DNA of 64,000 bases from Corallococcus macrosporus DSM 14697 (GTDB taxonomy: Bacteria; Myxococcota; Myxococcia; Myxococcales; Myxococcaceae): assembly GCF_002305895.1 (NCBI RefSeq), contig NZ_CP022203.1, forward strand, positions 1,094,501-1,158,500, given 5' to 3'. Shown here piece after piece: positions 1 through 9,480 of the stretch. The notes below the pieces were generated by a model. The model was not told where the DNA came from, ran no database searches, and saw only the letters and a program-made list of their open reading frames with translations. How positions within the stretch are numbered: the first letter of the stretch is position 1; every line of letters starts with the position of its first letter. The translations under genes and the position numbers were made by a program.

Positions 1-2
1 AA

Positions 3-1234
3 GAAGACGCTCCGGTGCGCGGCATCGAAGGCGCGCAGGCCCAGGTAGGGATTGCCGGAGGGGAGGGCGCTGGCGCGTGTGGGGGTGCTCAGCGCTTCGA
101 GGGCTTCCCGAAGCGCGTCGCCGGATTCGTAGCGCCGGGCCGGGTCCGCGGCGAGGCAGCGGTCCACGATGGCGGCGAGGGCGGGCGAGACACCCGGTGC
201 GCGCTCGGCGAGGGGCGGAGGGGGCTGCGCCTGGACGGCGGCGCCGAGCAGCTCCAGCGGGACGCCGTCATGGGGCGCACGGCCCGCGCACAGCTCGTAG
301 AGGAGGACTCCGAGCGCGTAGACGTCGCTGGCCCGGCTGGCGGGCTCACCGCGCCACAGCTCGGGCGCGAGGTAGAGCGGCGTTCCCGGGACGAGGTCGT
401 GGCGAGCCTCGTTGGAGCCGGGCGGGGCGAAGTCACCGGGACCGGTGTCGGGCACGCCCGCGCCGTCTCGCAGGCGCGGGTTGGGCTCCTGTGTGGCGGT
501 GCCGGGCGCTGCCGCGGCGGCTTGTCGTCCCCGCGTGCCGGCGTCAGGCCGGAGGTCGTCGGGCCCTCCAGCGCCGCCGCCGGGCCTCCGGGCGCTGTGC
601 GTCAGCGGGCCGTCGTGTGGCCCGGTGTCTGGGGCGCTGGGGCCAGGGAGCGGCCGCGTGTCGGTGAGCGGCCGGGGCCCGGCGGGCTTCGCTCCCGGCA
701 CGGGCGGGGCGCCCGCGGCCAGGGCGGAGCGCTCCACCTCCGCGAGGGCGGCCTCCGCGAGCCCGAAGTCGAGCAGCTTCACCTCGCCGTCCTCGGAGAG
801 GATGGCGTTGGCGGGCTTGATGTCCCGGTGGAGGATGCCGCGCCGGTGCGCCGCGGCCAGCCCCCTGGCGAGCCCGCGCCCCAACTGGAGCGCCAGCCGC
901 GCGTCCACGGGCCGCTGCAGCCGGTCCAGCGGCTCACCCTGGATGAACTCGGACACCAGGTAGGGCTGTCCGCGCACCTCACCGACGCGGTGGATGGCCA
1001 CCACGTTGGGATGCTGGAGCCGGGCGACGGCGCGAGCCTCCTGGAAGAAGCGCGCGCGTGCCGCCGCGTCGGGCAGCCGCCCCATCGCCGTGGCGATGAA
1101 CTTCACCGCCACCCGGCGGTCCAGCAGCGTGTCCTGCGCCAGGAACACCTGGCCCATGGCGCCGTGCCCCAGGGGGTGCAGCAGCCGGTACTCCTCGAAC
1201 TCCGAGGGGGGCTCCAGTCGCCCGGAGGGGGATT

Positions 1235-1238
<4 letters not shown>
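3..1238 (-). CDS. Ser/Thr protein kinase with C-terminal extension (partial, runs off left edge)
   Basis: Only the first 412 codons are present. The kinase domain shows a glycine loop LGHGAMGQVF near residue 24, the lysine in VAVKF near residue 46, the catalytic loop HRDIKPAN starting at His137, and DFGLAEA at Asp157. A proline/glycine-rich insert of about 100 residues follows DFG before the APE-like segment (YLAPELW). After the kinase the protein enters a sequence reading NPYLGLRAFD, which in myxobacterial kinases introduces an AAA/STAND-type ATPase module, so the full protein is probably much longer. The ATG overlaps the stop of the upstream FHA/sigma-54 activator gene as ATGA, so the two are probably translationally coupled and act in one pathway. 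Kinase assignment is firm; the nature of the C-terminal part is inferred. Confidence 0.9.
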
Positions 1239-3165
<1,927 letters not shown>

Positions 3166-3169
<4 letters not shown>

Positions 3170-3846
3170 GGTCGCAGCGTCATTGGAAGCGCCTCACCCG
3201 CACGCGATAGGTAGATGCGCGAGGCCCACCGGCCATCCCCGTCCGCGGGCCGCATCACCGCCTGTCCCTGAAGGCCATTCACCGTCAGCAGGGAGGGCAG
3301 CAGCTCGGCGCGTGCCTCGGCCGCGTCGTGTTCCACCTCCAGCACACACAGCCGGGTGCGGCAGTCCACACGTGTCAGGCGTGAGCCCGCGAAGTCCGGG
3401 CCGCTGAACGCACGGGTGACGAGCGTCTCTGTCTGCCCCGCCCAGTCCCTGTCACGGGGCTCGGTATGGGCGACCGCCTGGAGCTCGGCTTCCAATTCCT
3501 GGCGCCGCTCCTCACGCGCGGCCTCGGAGGCGGCCAGCGTCGGCGCGGGGGGCGCCGTCCCTGTCAATCCAGGCGCGGCGCCCTCCGCGAGGACAGGCGC
3601 CGGCACGGGGCGCTCCACGGACGCCACGCGTTGCAGCAGGTGCCCTTGTCCCCGGCGCAGCGCGGCCAGCTCCGCGCGCAGCGCCCGCACCTCCGACGCC
3701 AGGTCCGCTGGGGACCCGGGCCGGACATCTCCGGTGACCGTGGGCGCGCGAGTGGTTGCTGGCGTGGCCCCCCACATGCTCCACCCACCCGCGGCGGCAA
3801 CGGCTGCGATGGCCAGACCCAGGATTCCCCAACGGACCTGTCGCAT
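3166..3846 (-). CDS. Membrane-anchored coiled-coil protein, function unknown
   Basis: 226 residues. An uncleaved N-terminal membrane anchor or signal (about residues 5-23) is followed by a short Pro/Thr-rich linker, a predicted coiled coil (about 50-80, with LASEVRALRAELAALRRG), and a C-terminal globular part with a paired-cysteine segment VDCRTRLCVLEVEHD. Similar cysteine-pair segments occur in many exported myxobacterial proteins, so a periplasmic domain is likely. GGAG lies just before the ATG and overlaps the end of the upstream gene, only 5 nt away; the stop overlaps the next gene as ATGA. It may act as the envelope-side partner of the FHA activator and kinase, but that is inference from the operon. 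The more upstream in-frame ATG at 4026 lies inside the preceding gene and is not used. Confidence 0.75.
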
Positions 3847-3851
3847 GGCGG

Positions 3852-4364
3852 CTACTCCGAGACGACGAAGCTGGCGAGGACGGAGGAGTACGTGCTGGAG
3901 CCGCTGGTGTACTGCCCCGGCAGCACGCAGCGCAGGCTCACGTAGCCGTTGATGTTCGCGAACACGGACGGCACGCTGAGGGAGAAGGAGTTGTGGTTGG
4001 CCGTGTTCGCGCCCCAGTTGGAGCACGCCGCGGACGAGGCCAGGGTGCTGCCGTCCTTCTCGGCCACCGTCGCGGTGCAGCAGACGTTCTCCGACAGGTG
4101 CGGGTCCAGCGCGGTGACGTTGATGGACAGCGCCTCCGTGAAGGTGGGCGCCGTGACGTTGCGCTGGATGGGGCAGACGACCTCGATGGTGTTCGGCGTC
4201 TGGTTGATGAGGCGGCCACTGCGGTAGATGGTCGGGCTGCCAAACCCGGAGACGGACGTACAGAGCGAGCCCGAGTAGGTCGCGGTCCCCGCCAGGGCGG
4301 GCAGGGCGCTGAACATCGCGAGCGCGGCAACGGACTTCGACACGAACGAAAGCGACTTCTTCAT
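3852..4364 (-). CDS. Secreted cysteine-containing protein, function unknown
   Basis: 170 residues with a classical signal peptide (MKKSLSFVSKSVAALAMF..., likely cleaved after ALPALA, about residue 25). The mature part is Ser/Thr/Asn-rich, has several cysteines including an adjacent CC pair, and has the character of a small beta-sandwich surface or matrix protein. The ATG at 4364 is preceded by AGGAAGAG at good spacing. It is first in the operon with the coiled-coil membrane protein, FHA/sigma-54 activator and Ser/Thr kinase, and a candidate -24/-12 promoter lies about 75-90 nt upstream. I do not recognise a named family. A role as the main output of this signalling operon is an inference. Confidence 0.75.
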   Translation of the reverse strand: MKKSLSFVSKSVAALAMFSALPALAGTATYSGSLCTSVSGFGSPTIYRSGRLINQTPNTIEVVCPIQRNVTAPTFTEALSINVTALDPHLSENVCCTATVAEKDGSTLASSAACSNWGANTANHNSFSLSVPSVFANINGYVSLRCVLPGQYTSGSSTYSSVLASFVVSE

Positions 4365-4438
4365 GGGGCTCTTCCTGGCTTCACGTCCGTCGCGGCACCG
4401 CGTCATGCGGGCCCGCGGAGCGTGGCGAGCAGGGGAAG

Positions 4439-4455
4439 AGCAACCCGGATGCCAG
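4439..4455 (-). promoter_or_regulatory. Candidate sigma-54 (-24/-12) promoter
   Basis: On the minus strand the sequence reads CTGGCATCCGGGTTGCT. It has TGGCAT at -24 and TTGCT at -12, with exactly 10 bases between the GG and GC dinucleotides, as sigma-54 requires. It lies upstream of the secreted-protein gene that heads an operon encoding its own sigma-54 activator. Confidence 0.6.
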
Positions 4456-4573
4456 CATCCACGCGGCGTCCGGGCCTGGAAATGCATGGCGGATGCGGCA
4501 GAGGTTGCCGCGCTCGCGCCGTTCCGGTGCGGCAAGCCTTGCCTGGCCCGGCAGGCCTTGCCGGGCCCACGGC

Positions 4574-4645
4574 GTGGGGGCGGGCGGCCTGCCCGGGCGC
4601 CATCTCCAGCCGCCGATGGCGCCCGGGCAGGCCGCCTGTCCCCAC
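4574..4645. repeat. Large intergenic palindrome
   Basis: A perfect 22-bp inverted repeat (4583-4604 and 4615-4636) around a 10-nt loop; the arms extend to about 31 bp with two mismatches. It lies in the 357-bp gap between the divergent secreted-protein and permease genes. A second, shorter palindrome built on GGCAAGCC/GGCCTTGCC lies at about 4531-4566. Apart from these and the sigma-54 promoter the gap holds nothing I can identify. No T-run follows, so it is not an ordinary terminator. Confidence 0.7.
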
Positions 4646-4721
4646 CAGCCAATGCCAGGGCATCTCATGCGGGGACCCGGCGGATTGGTGTCCGGTGCCC
4701 GTCTTGTAGTGGAGTACGCAC

Positions 4722-6047
4722 GTGTCGGATTCCTCTTCCACCACCGCCGCCGCGTCCGCGTCGCGTCCGGTGGGGCCGTTCCAGCTCCTCGCGCTCGGCG
4801 TCAATGGCATTGTCGGTGTCGGCATCTTCTTCGCCCCGGCGGAGGTGGCCGCGCTGGCGCCCGGGGCCAGCGCGATTGTCGCCTTCGCCCTCACCGGGCT
4901 CGCGCTGATACCGGTGGCGCTGGCCTTCGCCGTGCTGGGCCGGCGTTTCGACGCGGACGGCGGGCCTGTCCTCTTCGCGCGCGCGGCCTTCGGCGAGCGG
5001 GCCTCCTTCCTGGTGGGGTGGGTGGCCTACGTCAGCGCGTTCCTCAGCACCGCCGCGGTGGTGGCGGGCCTGTCCCAGGCGGTGGCGCCCTCGCTGGGCC
5101 TGGAGGGCGCGCTGGGGCAGCGCGTGCTCGCCTCCGTGCTCGTCACGGCGCTGGCGGGCGTGGTGGCGTCGGGCATCCGCGTGTCGGCCGGCGCCTGGAC
5201 GGCGCTCACCGTCTTCAAGCTGCTGCCGCTGGCCGCGTTGCTGGTGGCGTTCCTGGCGCTGGCGGGGCCGCCGCCCCCGGCGGCGGTGGCCGCGGGCCCG
5301 GCCGTGGACGCGTCGTGGCTGCGCGCGGGGCTGACGGTGATGTTCGCGTACCAGGGCTTCGAAATCGTCCCGGTCATCGCGGGGCAGGTGCGCTCATCCG
5401 CGCGCACGGTGCCCCTGGCCACGGTGGGCGCGCTGCTGCTGGCGGTGCTGCTGTACGTGGGCCTGGTGTGGGCCTGCGTGGCGGCGCTGCCAGACCTGGC
5501 CAGCGCGGCCACGCCGCTGGCCGCGGCGGCGGGCGTTTGGGGCGGGCCCGGGCTGGAGGGGTGGGTGCGCGCGGGCACCAGCGTGTCCGCGCTGGGCATC
5601 TGCCTGGGGATGATGGTGACGACGCCGCGCTACCTGTCCGCGCTGGCGTCGGGCGAGCACACGCTGCTGGGGCTGGACGGCATGTCGGCCGCGGGCGTGC
5701 CGGTGCGCGCGCTGGCCGTCACCTGGGGCCTGGTGCTGCTGTTCGTCAACCTGGGCGACCTGTCGGAGCTGTTCGCGCTCTCCAGCATCGCGGTGCTGAT
5801 GCAGTACGGCGTCACCGCCGCCGCGCTGGCGGTCCTGGCCTGTCGGCGCGCGCGGGGCCTGCGTCCGCTGCATGCGCTGCTGGCGGTGCCCACGCTGGGG
5901 TTGGGCCTGACGCTGGTGGCCTTCGGCGCCAGCGCGCGTGAAGGCGTCACCACCGTGCTCACCACCGTCGCGGGGCTGGTGCTGCTGCGGCTGTCGCGCC
6001 CCCGCGCCGCCGAGCCGCCCGCCACGCTGCGCGGCGAGCCGCTCTGA
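4722..6047 (+). CDS. APC-superfamily amino acid permease
   Basis: 441 residues, almost entirely hydrophobic, with about 12 predicted membrane helices. The first helix contains GVNGIVGVGIFF, matching the glycine-rich unwound substrate-binding helix of APC amino acid transporters, and helix 6 has FAYQGFEIVPVIAGQ, the matching second half of the site. It should move an amino acid or amine by proton or sodium symport, or by exchange; the substrate cannot be told from sequence. The start is GTG at 4722, with GGAG 7 nt upstream. It is monocistronic and converges on glutamine synthetase across a shared terminator hairpin. Confidence 0.9.
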   Translation: MSDSSSTTAAASASRPVGPFQLLALGVNGIVGVGIFFAPAEVAALAPGASAIVAFALTGLALIPVALAFAVLGRRFDADGGPVLFARAAFGERASFLVGWVAYVSAFLSTAAVVAGLSQAVAPSLGLEGALGQRVLASVLVTALAGVVASGIRVSAGAWTALTVFKLLPLAALLVAFLALAGPPPPAAVAAGPAVDASWLRAGLTVMFAYQGFEIVPVIAGQVRSSARTVPLATVGALLLAVLLYVGLVWACVAALPDLASAATPLAAAAGVWGGPGLEGWVRAGTSVSALGICLGMMVTTPRYLSALASGEHTLLGLDGMSAAGVPVRALAVTWGLVLLFVNLGDLSELFALSSIAVLMQYGVTAAALAVLACRRARGLRPLHALLAVPTLGLGLTLVAFGASAREGVTTVLTTVAGLVLLRLSRPRAAEPPATLRGEPL

Positions 6048-6054
6048 CGCAAGA

Positions 6055-6090
6055 AGCCGCCGCCTCCCAGGTCGCGGGAGGACGGCGGCT
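6055..6090. terminator. Bidirectional terminator hairpin
   Basis: AGCCGCCGCCTCCC pairs with GGGAGGACGGCGGCT with a single bulge and a 7-nt loop. It sits between the convergent permease and glutamine synthetase genes and could stop transcription from both sides. Confidence 0.7.
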
Positions 6091-6123
6091 CCTTGAAGTC
6101 CGGCGGTGCGCGGACGCCCGCTC

Positions 6124-7563
6124 CTAGAACTGGCTCCAGAGGTACTGGTTGGTCACCTCGTGGTGGAACACGATTTCGGAGTACTTCACGCGGTTGCCCA
6201 GCTGCTTCGGGCTGCGCTCGGCCGTGGACGTCTTCAGCTCGGCGAACTTGCCCTGCACGTTCTCACCGAGGATGGACGACACGAACTGGCTGCTCTTGAA
6301 GAGGCGGATGGCGTCGAAGATGTTGTCCGGCAGGAAGCGGGTGCGGCTGCGCTTGGTCTCCGCGTCCTCCTGCGGCTGCGGGCCCTCCAGGCCGGTGCGC
6401 AGCAGGGTGTAGAGCACCAGGTACGGGTTGGCGTCCGGGGCCACCGAGCGGCACTCGACGCGCGCGCTGCGCTCGTTGCCGAAGGGGATTCGCACCATGG
6501 CGCCGCGGTTGTTGGCGCTGGCCTTGATCTGGTTGGGCGCCTCGTAGTGCGGGTCCAGGCGGCGGTACGCGTTCACGCTGGAGTTGAGCGTGAGGCAGAT
6601 ATCGTTCGCGTTGTTGAGGATGCGGTCGATGAACTCCCAGCCCATGGCGCTGAGGCCGTCCTGGCCGTCCTTGTCGTAGAACAGGTTCTTCCCGCCCTTG
6701 GACAGCGACATGTTCACGTGCATGCCGTTGCCGTTGACGCCCGTCACCGGCTTCGGGAGGAAGCTGGCGGTGCAGTCGAGCTGCGCGGCCACCTGACGGG
6801 CGAGCAGCTTGTAGAGCTGAATCTGGTCGGCCGCGACGAGGGCCTCGCTGTACGAGAAGTTGATCTCGAACTGGCTGGGCGCCACCTCGGGGTGGTCCTT
6901 CTCGTTCTGGAAGCCCATGGCGCGCTGGGCCTCGGCCACCTTGTCGATGAAGGTGCGCAGCACGTCGCCGGGCAGCGAGTGGTAGTAGCCGCCGATGGAG
7001 ATGAAGTCGAAGCGGCCGACCTCGTGGTAGTGGCGCTCGGCGTCGCGGCCCTTGAAGAGGAAGCCCTCGATTTCGGGCGCCGCGTGGAACACCGTGCCGT
7101 CCTTCTGGTACATGGCCTCGGTGATCTGCTTGAGCTTGCCGCGCAGGTCGGCGTGGTACGGCGTGCCGTCACGCTCCAGCACCTCGCTGAACACCAGCAC
7201 CTTGCCCGGGCCGAAGATGTCCGAGGGCAGCCAGTAGAAGGCGCCCCAGTCGATGTTCAGCCGCAGGTCGCTCTCCTGCTGCGCGGAGAAGCCCCGGATG
7301 GACGAGCCATCAAACGTCAGGTTGTCGGCGCTCTTGATGAGGAACTTCTTGTCGTAGTCCAGCATGTGCAGCCGACCTTCGAGGTCGGTGAAGCACACGG
7401 TGACCGCCTTGATGGCGCGTTCCTTGGTCAGGTAGTCGATGCGCTCTTCGCGAATCTTCTCCGGCGCGATGTGCTTGAGACGCTGTTCCTTGACCTTGAG
7501 GTTGCGCTCTTCCAACTCGTCGTAGGGGATTTCCAAGAACGTCCGTAGCCCTTTCGCGTCCAT
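6124..7563 (-). CDS. glnA: Glutamine synthetase, type I-like
   Basis: 479 residues; makes glutamine from glutamate, ammonia and ATP in the cytosol. Visible family elements are FDGSSIRGF, the metal-binding HPEVAPSQFEINF, the ammonia/glutamate-site NGNGMHVNMS, ASANNRGAMVRIP, and the ATP/arginine segment RSARVECRSV. Near the C-terminus, where enterobacterial GSI has the adenylylated tyrosine in NLYDLP, this protein reads KRSRTRFLPDN, so that tyrosine is absent and control by adenylylation is unlikely. GGGAGG lies 7 nt before the ATG. It is monocistronic, with an AT-rich leader at about 7620-7720 that probably carries the promoter. Confidence 0.95.
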   Translation of the reverse strand: MDAKGLRTFLEIPYDELEERNLKVKEQRLKHIAPEKIREERIDYLTKERAIKAVTVCFTDLEGRLHMLDYDKKFLIKSADNLTFDGSSIRGFSAQQESDLRLNIDWGAFYWLPSDIFGPGKVLVFSEVLERDGTPYHADLRGKLKQITEAMYQKDGTVFHAAPEIEGFLFKGRDAERHYHEVGRFDFISIGGYYHSLPGDVLRTFIDKVAEAQRAMGFQNEKDHPEVAPSQFEINFSYSEALVAADQIQLYKLLARQVAAQLDCTASFLPKPVTGVNGNGMHVNMSLSKGGKNLFYDKDGQDGLSAMGWEFIDRILNNANDICLTLNSSVNAYRRLDPHYEAPNQIKASANNRGAMVRIPFGNERSARVECRSVAPDANPYLVLYTLLRTGLEGPQPQEDAETKRSRTRFLPDNIFDAIRLFKSSQFVSSILGENVQGKFAELKTSTAERSPKQLGNRVKYSEIVFHHEVTNQYLWSQF

Positions 7564-7619
7564 TGTCCGTACCTCCCAAGCCGGGTTCCTCGCCGTCGGT
7601 GCGGCGGAAGGAATCCGTG

Positions 7620-7725
7620 GACGCAGGTATTTACATTTGCGGGTGTGAAATCAAGTCTAAATCCACGAACACCAAGCCTAAAACCTTTGCGGTGAAACCT
7701 TCAAGTCCCTCCGGATGACACTTGA
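7620..7725 (-). promoter_or_regulatory. AT-rich promoter region of glutamine synthetase
   Basis: This is a local AT-rich stretch within the 314-bp gap between glnA and the divergent hydrolase. On the minus strand it contains TTGATT followed about 16 nt later by a TAAATA-like hexamer. No correctly spaced sigma-54 element was found. Assignment of exact boxes is uncertain; the rest of the gap shows nothing else. Confidence 0.35.
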
Positions 7726-7877
7726 GCCTACCACGGAGGCCCTTGGATTGGTGGCCGGTGGACAGTGAAATGGGCGTTGTTAACGCGATGCGTCATGGGG
7801 CCAGGGGCACGTCCGCGTTGCCGGGCGCCATGTCGTGTGCACGGAGGGCGGCGGACGCAAGGGAGTAGGCTCGCTTC

Positions 7878-8684
7878 ATGAGCTCGATGTGGGTCCTGGA
7901 GACGCCCGCGCCCGCCGCGGATGCGCGCATCGCGTATGGCGCGGAGCCTCACCAGTTCGGAGACCTCCGCGTCCCAGCGGGGCCGGGCCCGCACCCCGTC
8001 GTGGTCGTCGTCCATGGTGGCTTCTGGCGCGCGAAGTACGGGTTGGAGCACGCCGGCCACCTGTGCGCGGATTTGACCGCGCGCGGCTTCGCGACGTGGA
8101 GCCTGGAGTACCGCCGCGTGGGGCATGAAGGCGGCGGCTGGCCCGGCACCCTGGAGGACGTGGGGCAGGGCGCCGACTTCCTGCGCACGCTCGCGCAGGC
8201 GCATGCGCTGGACCTGTCGCGCGTCGTGGCGCTGGGCCACTCGGCGGGTGGGCACCTGGTGGCATGGCTGGCGGCCCGGCACCGGCTGCCTTCGGGGCAT
8301 GTGCTTCACGGGGAGGCGCCGCTGCCGCTGCGCGGCGTGGTGCCGCTGGCGGGCGTCGTGGACCTGGCCCGCGCCTTCGCGCACCGGTTGGGGGACGGCA
8401 TCGTGGAGACCTTCCTGGGCGGCACGCCGGCCTCGGTGCCGGAGCGCTATCGCGGCGCTTCACCCGCCGCGCTCCAGCCGCTGGGCGTGCCCCAGGTGCT
8501 CGTCCACGGAACGGCGGACGACACCGTGCCCGTGTTGATGAGCGAGGACTTCTGCGCGCGTGGCCGCGAGCTGGGGGACGACGTCCGCTGCGTCACCCTG
8601 CCGGGCGCGGGGCACTTCGAGGTCATCGACCCGCGCTCAAGGGAGTGGCCCCACGTCGTGGCCGCGGTGCAGGCCTTGATGTGA
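7878..8684 (+). CDS. Alpha/beta hydrolase, possibly kynurenine formamidase
   Basis: 268 residues of the alpha/beta-hydrolase fold. The oxyanion motif HGGFW (about residue 47), nucleophile elbow GHSAGG, an aspartate in HGTADDTVP and the histidine in GAGHFEVID complete the catalytic set. The HGGxW plus GHSAGG combination is typical of the carboxylesterase-like arylformamidases, which hydrolyse N-formylkynurenine. The gene converges on an operon that degrades kynurenine, which makes the formamidase role attractive, but many esterases share these motifs. The ATG at 7878 follows GGGAG at a slightly long spacing; a second in-frame ATG at 7887 is possible. Confidence 0.8.
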   Translation: MSSMWVLETPAPAADARIAYGAEPHQFGDLRVPAGPGPHPVVVVVHGGFWRAKYGLEHAGHLCADLTARGFATWSLEYRRVGHEGGGWPGTLEDVGQGADFLRTLAQAHALDLSRVVALGHSAGGHLVAWLAARHRLPSGHVLHGEAPLPLRGVVPLAGVVDLARAFAHRLGDGIVETFLGGTPASVPERYRGASPAALQPLGVPQVLVHGTADDTVPVLMSEDFCARGRELGDDVRCVTLPGAGHFEVIDPRSREWPHVVAAVQALM

Positions 8685-8742
8685 GGCTTTGCCAGCACCG
8701 GACGCGCGTGGCGCCCGGCGAGGTCCGCGTCGTCTGACGTGC

Positions 8743-9480
8743 TCAGAAGCCGCGCTGCGCGCCGCCGTCCACCGCGATGGACTGGCCGGTGATGTACGAC
8801 GCCTGCTCGGAGGCGAGGAACGCGGTGAGCGCGGCCAGCTCCTCCGGGCGGCCCAGCCGCCGCGCGGGAATCTGCGGCGCCACCTTCTCGTCCGTCAGCC
8901 CGAGCTGCTGCATGCGCTCGGTGGCGTGGTAGCCCGGCAGCACCGCGTTGAGCGTGACGCCGTGCTGCGCCACCTCGTTGCTCACCGTCTTCACCAGCCC
9001 GAGCAGGCCCGCGCGCAGGCCGTTGGAGATGGTCAGGTTGTTCATCGCCTCGCGCGCGGCCAATGACGTCACCAGGACGACGCGGCCCCACTGGCGCTCC
9101 TTCATCCCCGGGAGCACCGCCTGGATGCCGTCCACCGCGGCCATCCACAGGCTCTGGAAGCCGAGCTGCCACTGCTCCGCCGTCAGCGACTCGAAGCCGC
9201 CCGCCGGCGGCCCGCCCGTGTTCACCACCAGGACGTCCACGCCGCCCAGCTTCGCGGTGACAGCCTCCACCAGCGCCTTCGCGGCCCCGGGCTGCGTCAA
9301 GTCACACGGCACCGCGAGCGCCGCGCCCAGCTTCTTCGCGGCCTGCTCCAGCTTGTCGCCGCCGCGCGAGCAGATGGCCACCGTGGCGCCTTCCTTCACC
9401 AGCGCCTCCGCGATGGCGTAGCCCAGCCCCGCGGACGCGCCCATCACCAGCGCGCGCCTACCCTTCAGTCCGAAATCCAT
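8743..9480 (-). CDS. SDR-family protein lacking the canonical Tyr-Lys pair
   Basis: 245 residues with a Rossmann nucleotide-binding motif GASAGLG, NTGGP in place of the usual NNAG, and the C-terminal IAVDGG signature of short-chain dehydrogenases. The expected YxxxK active site is replaced: after the catalytic-region serine (VTSLAARE) the sequence reads NNLTISNGLRAG, with no Tyr or Lys at those places. This divergence is shared by a known SDR subgroup, so it is not necessarily a broken gene. It is the last gene of the kynurenine operon; its start lies 23 nt inside the monooxygenase gene. Its chemical role there is unknown. Confidence 0.85.
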   Translation of the reverse strand: MDFGLKGRRALVMGASAGLGYAIAEALVKEGATVAICSRGGDKLEQAAKKLGAALAVPCDLTQPGAAKALVEAVTAKLGGVDVLVVNTGGPPAGGFESLTAEQWQLGFQSLWMAAVDGIQAVLPGMKERQWGRVVLVTSLAAREAMNNLTISNGLRAGLLGLVKTVSNEVAQHGVTLNAVLPGYHATERMQQLGLTDEKVAPQIPARRLGRPEELAALTAFLASEQASYITGQSIAVDGGAQRGF

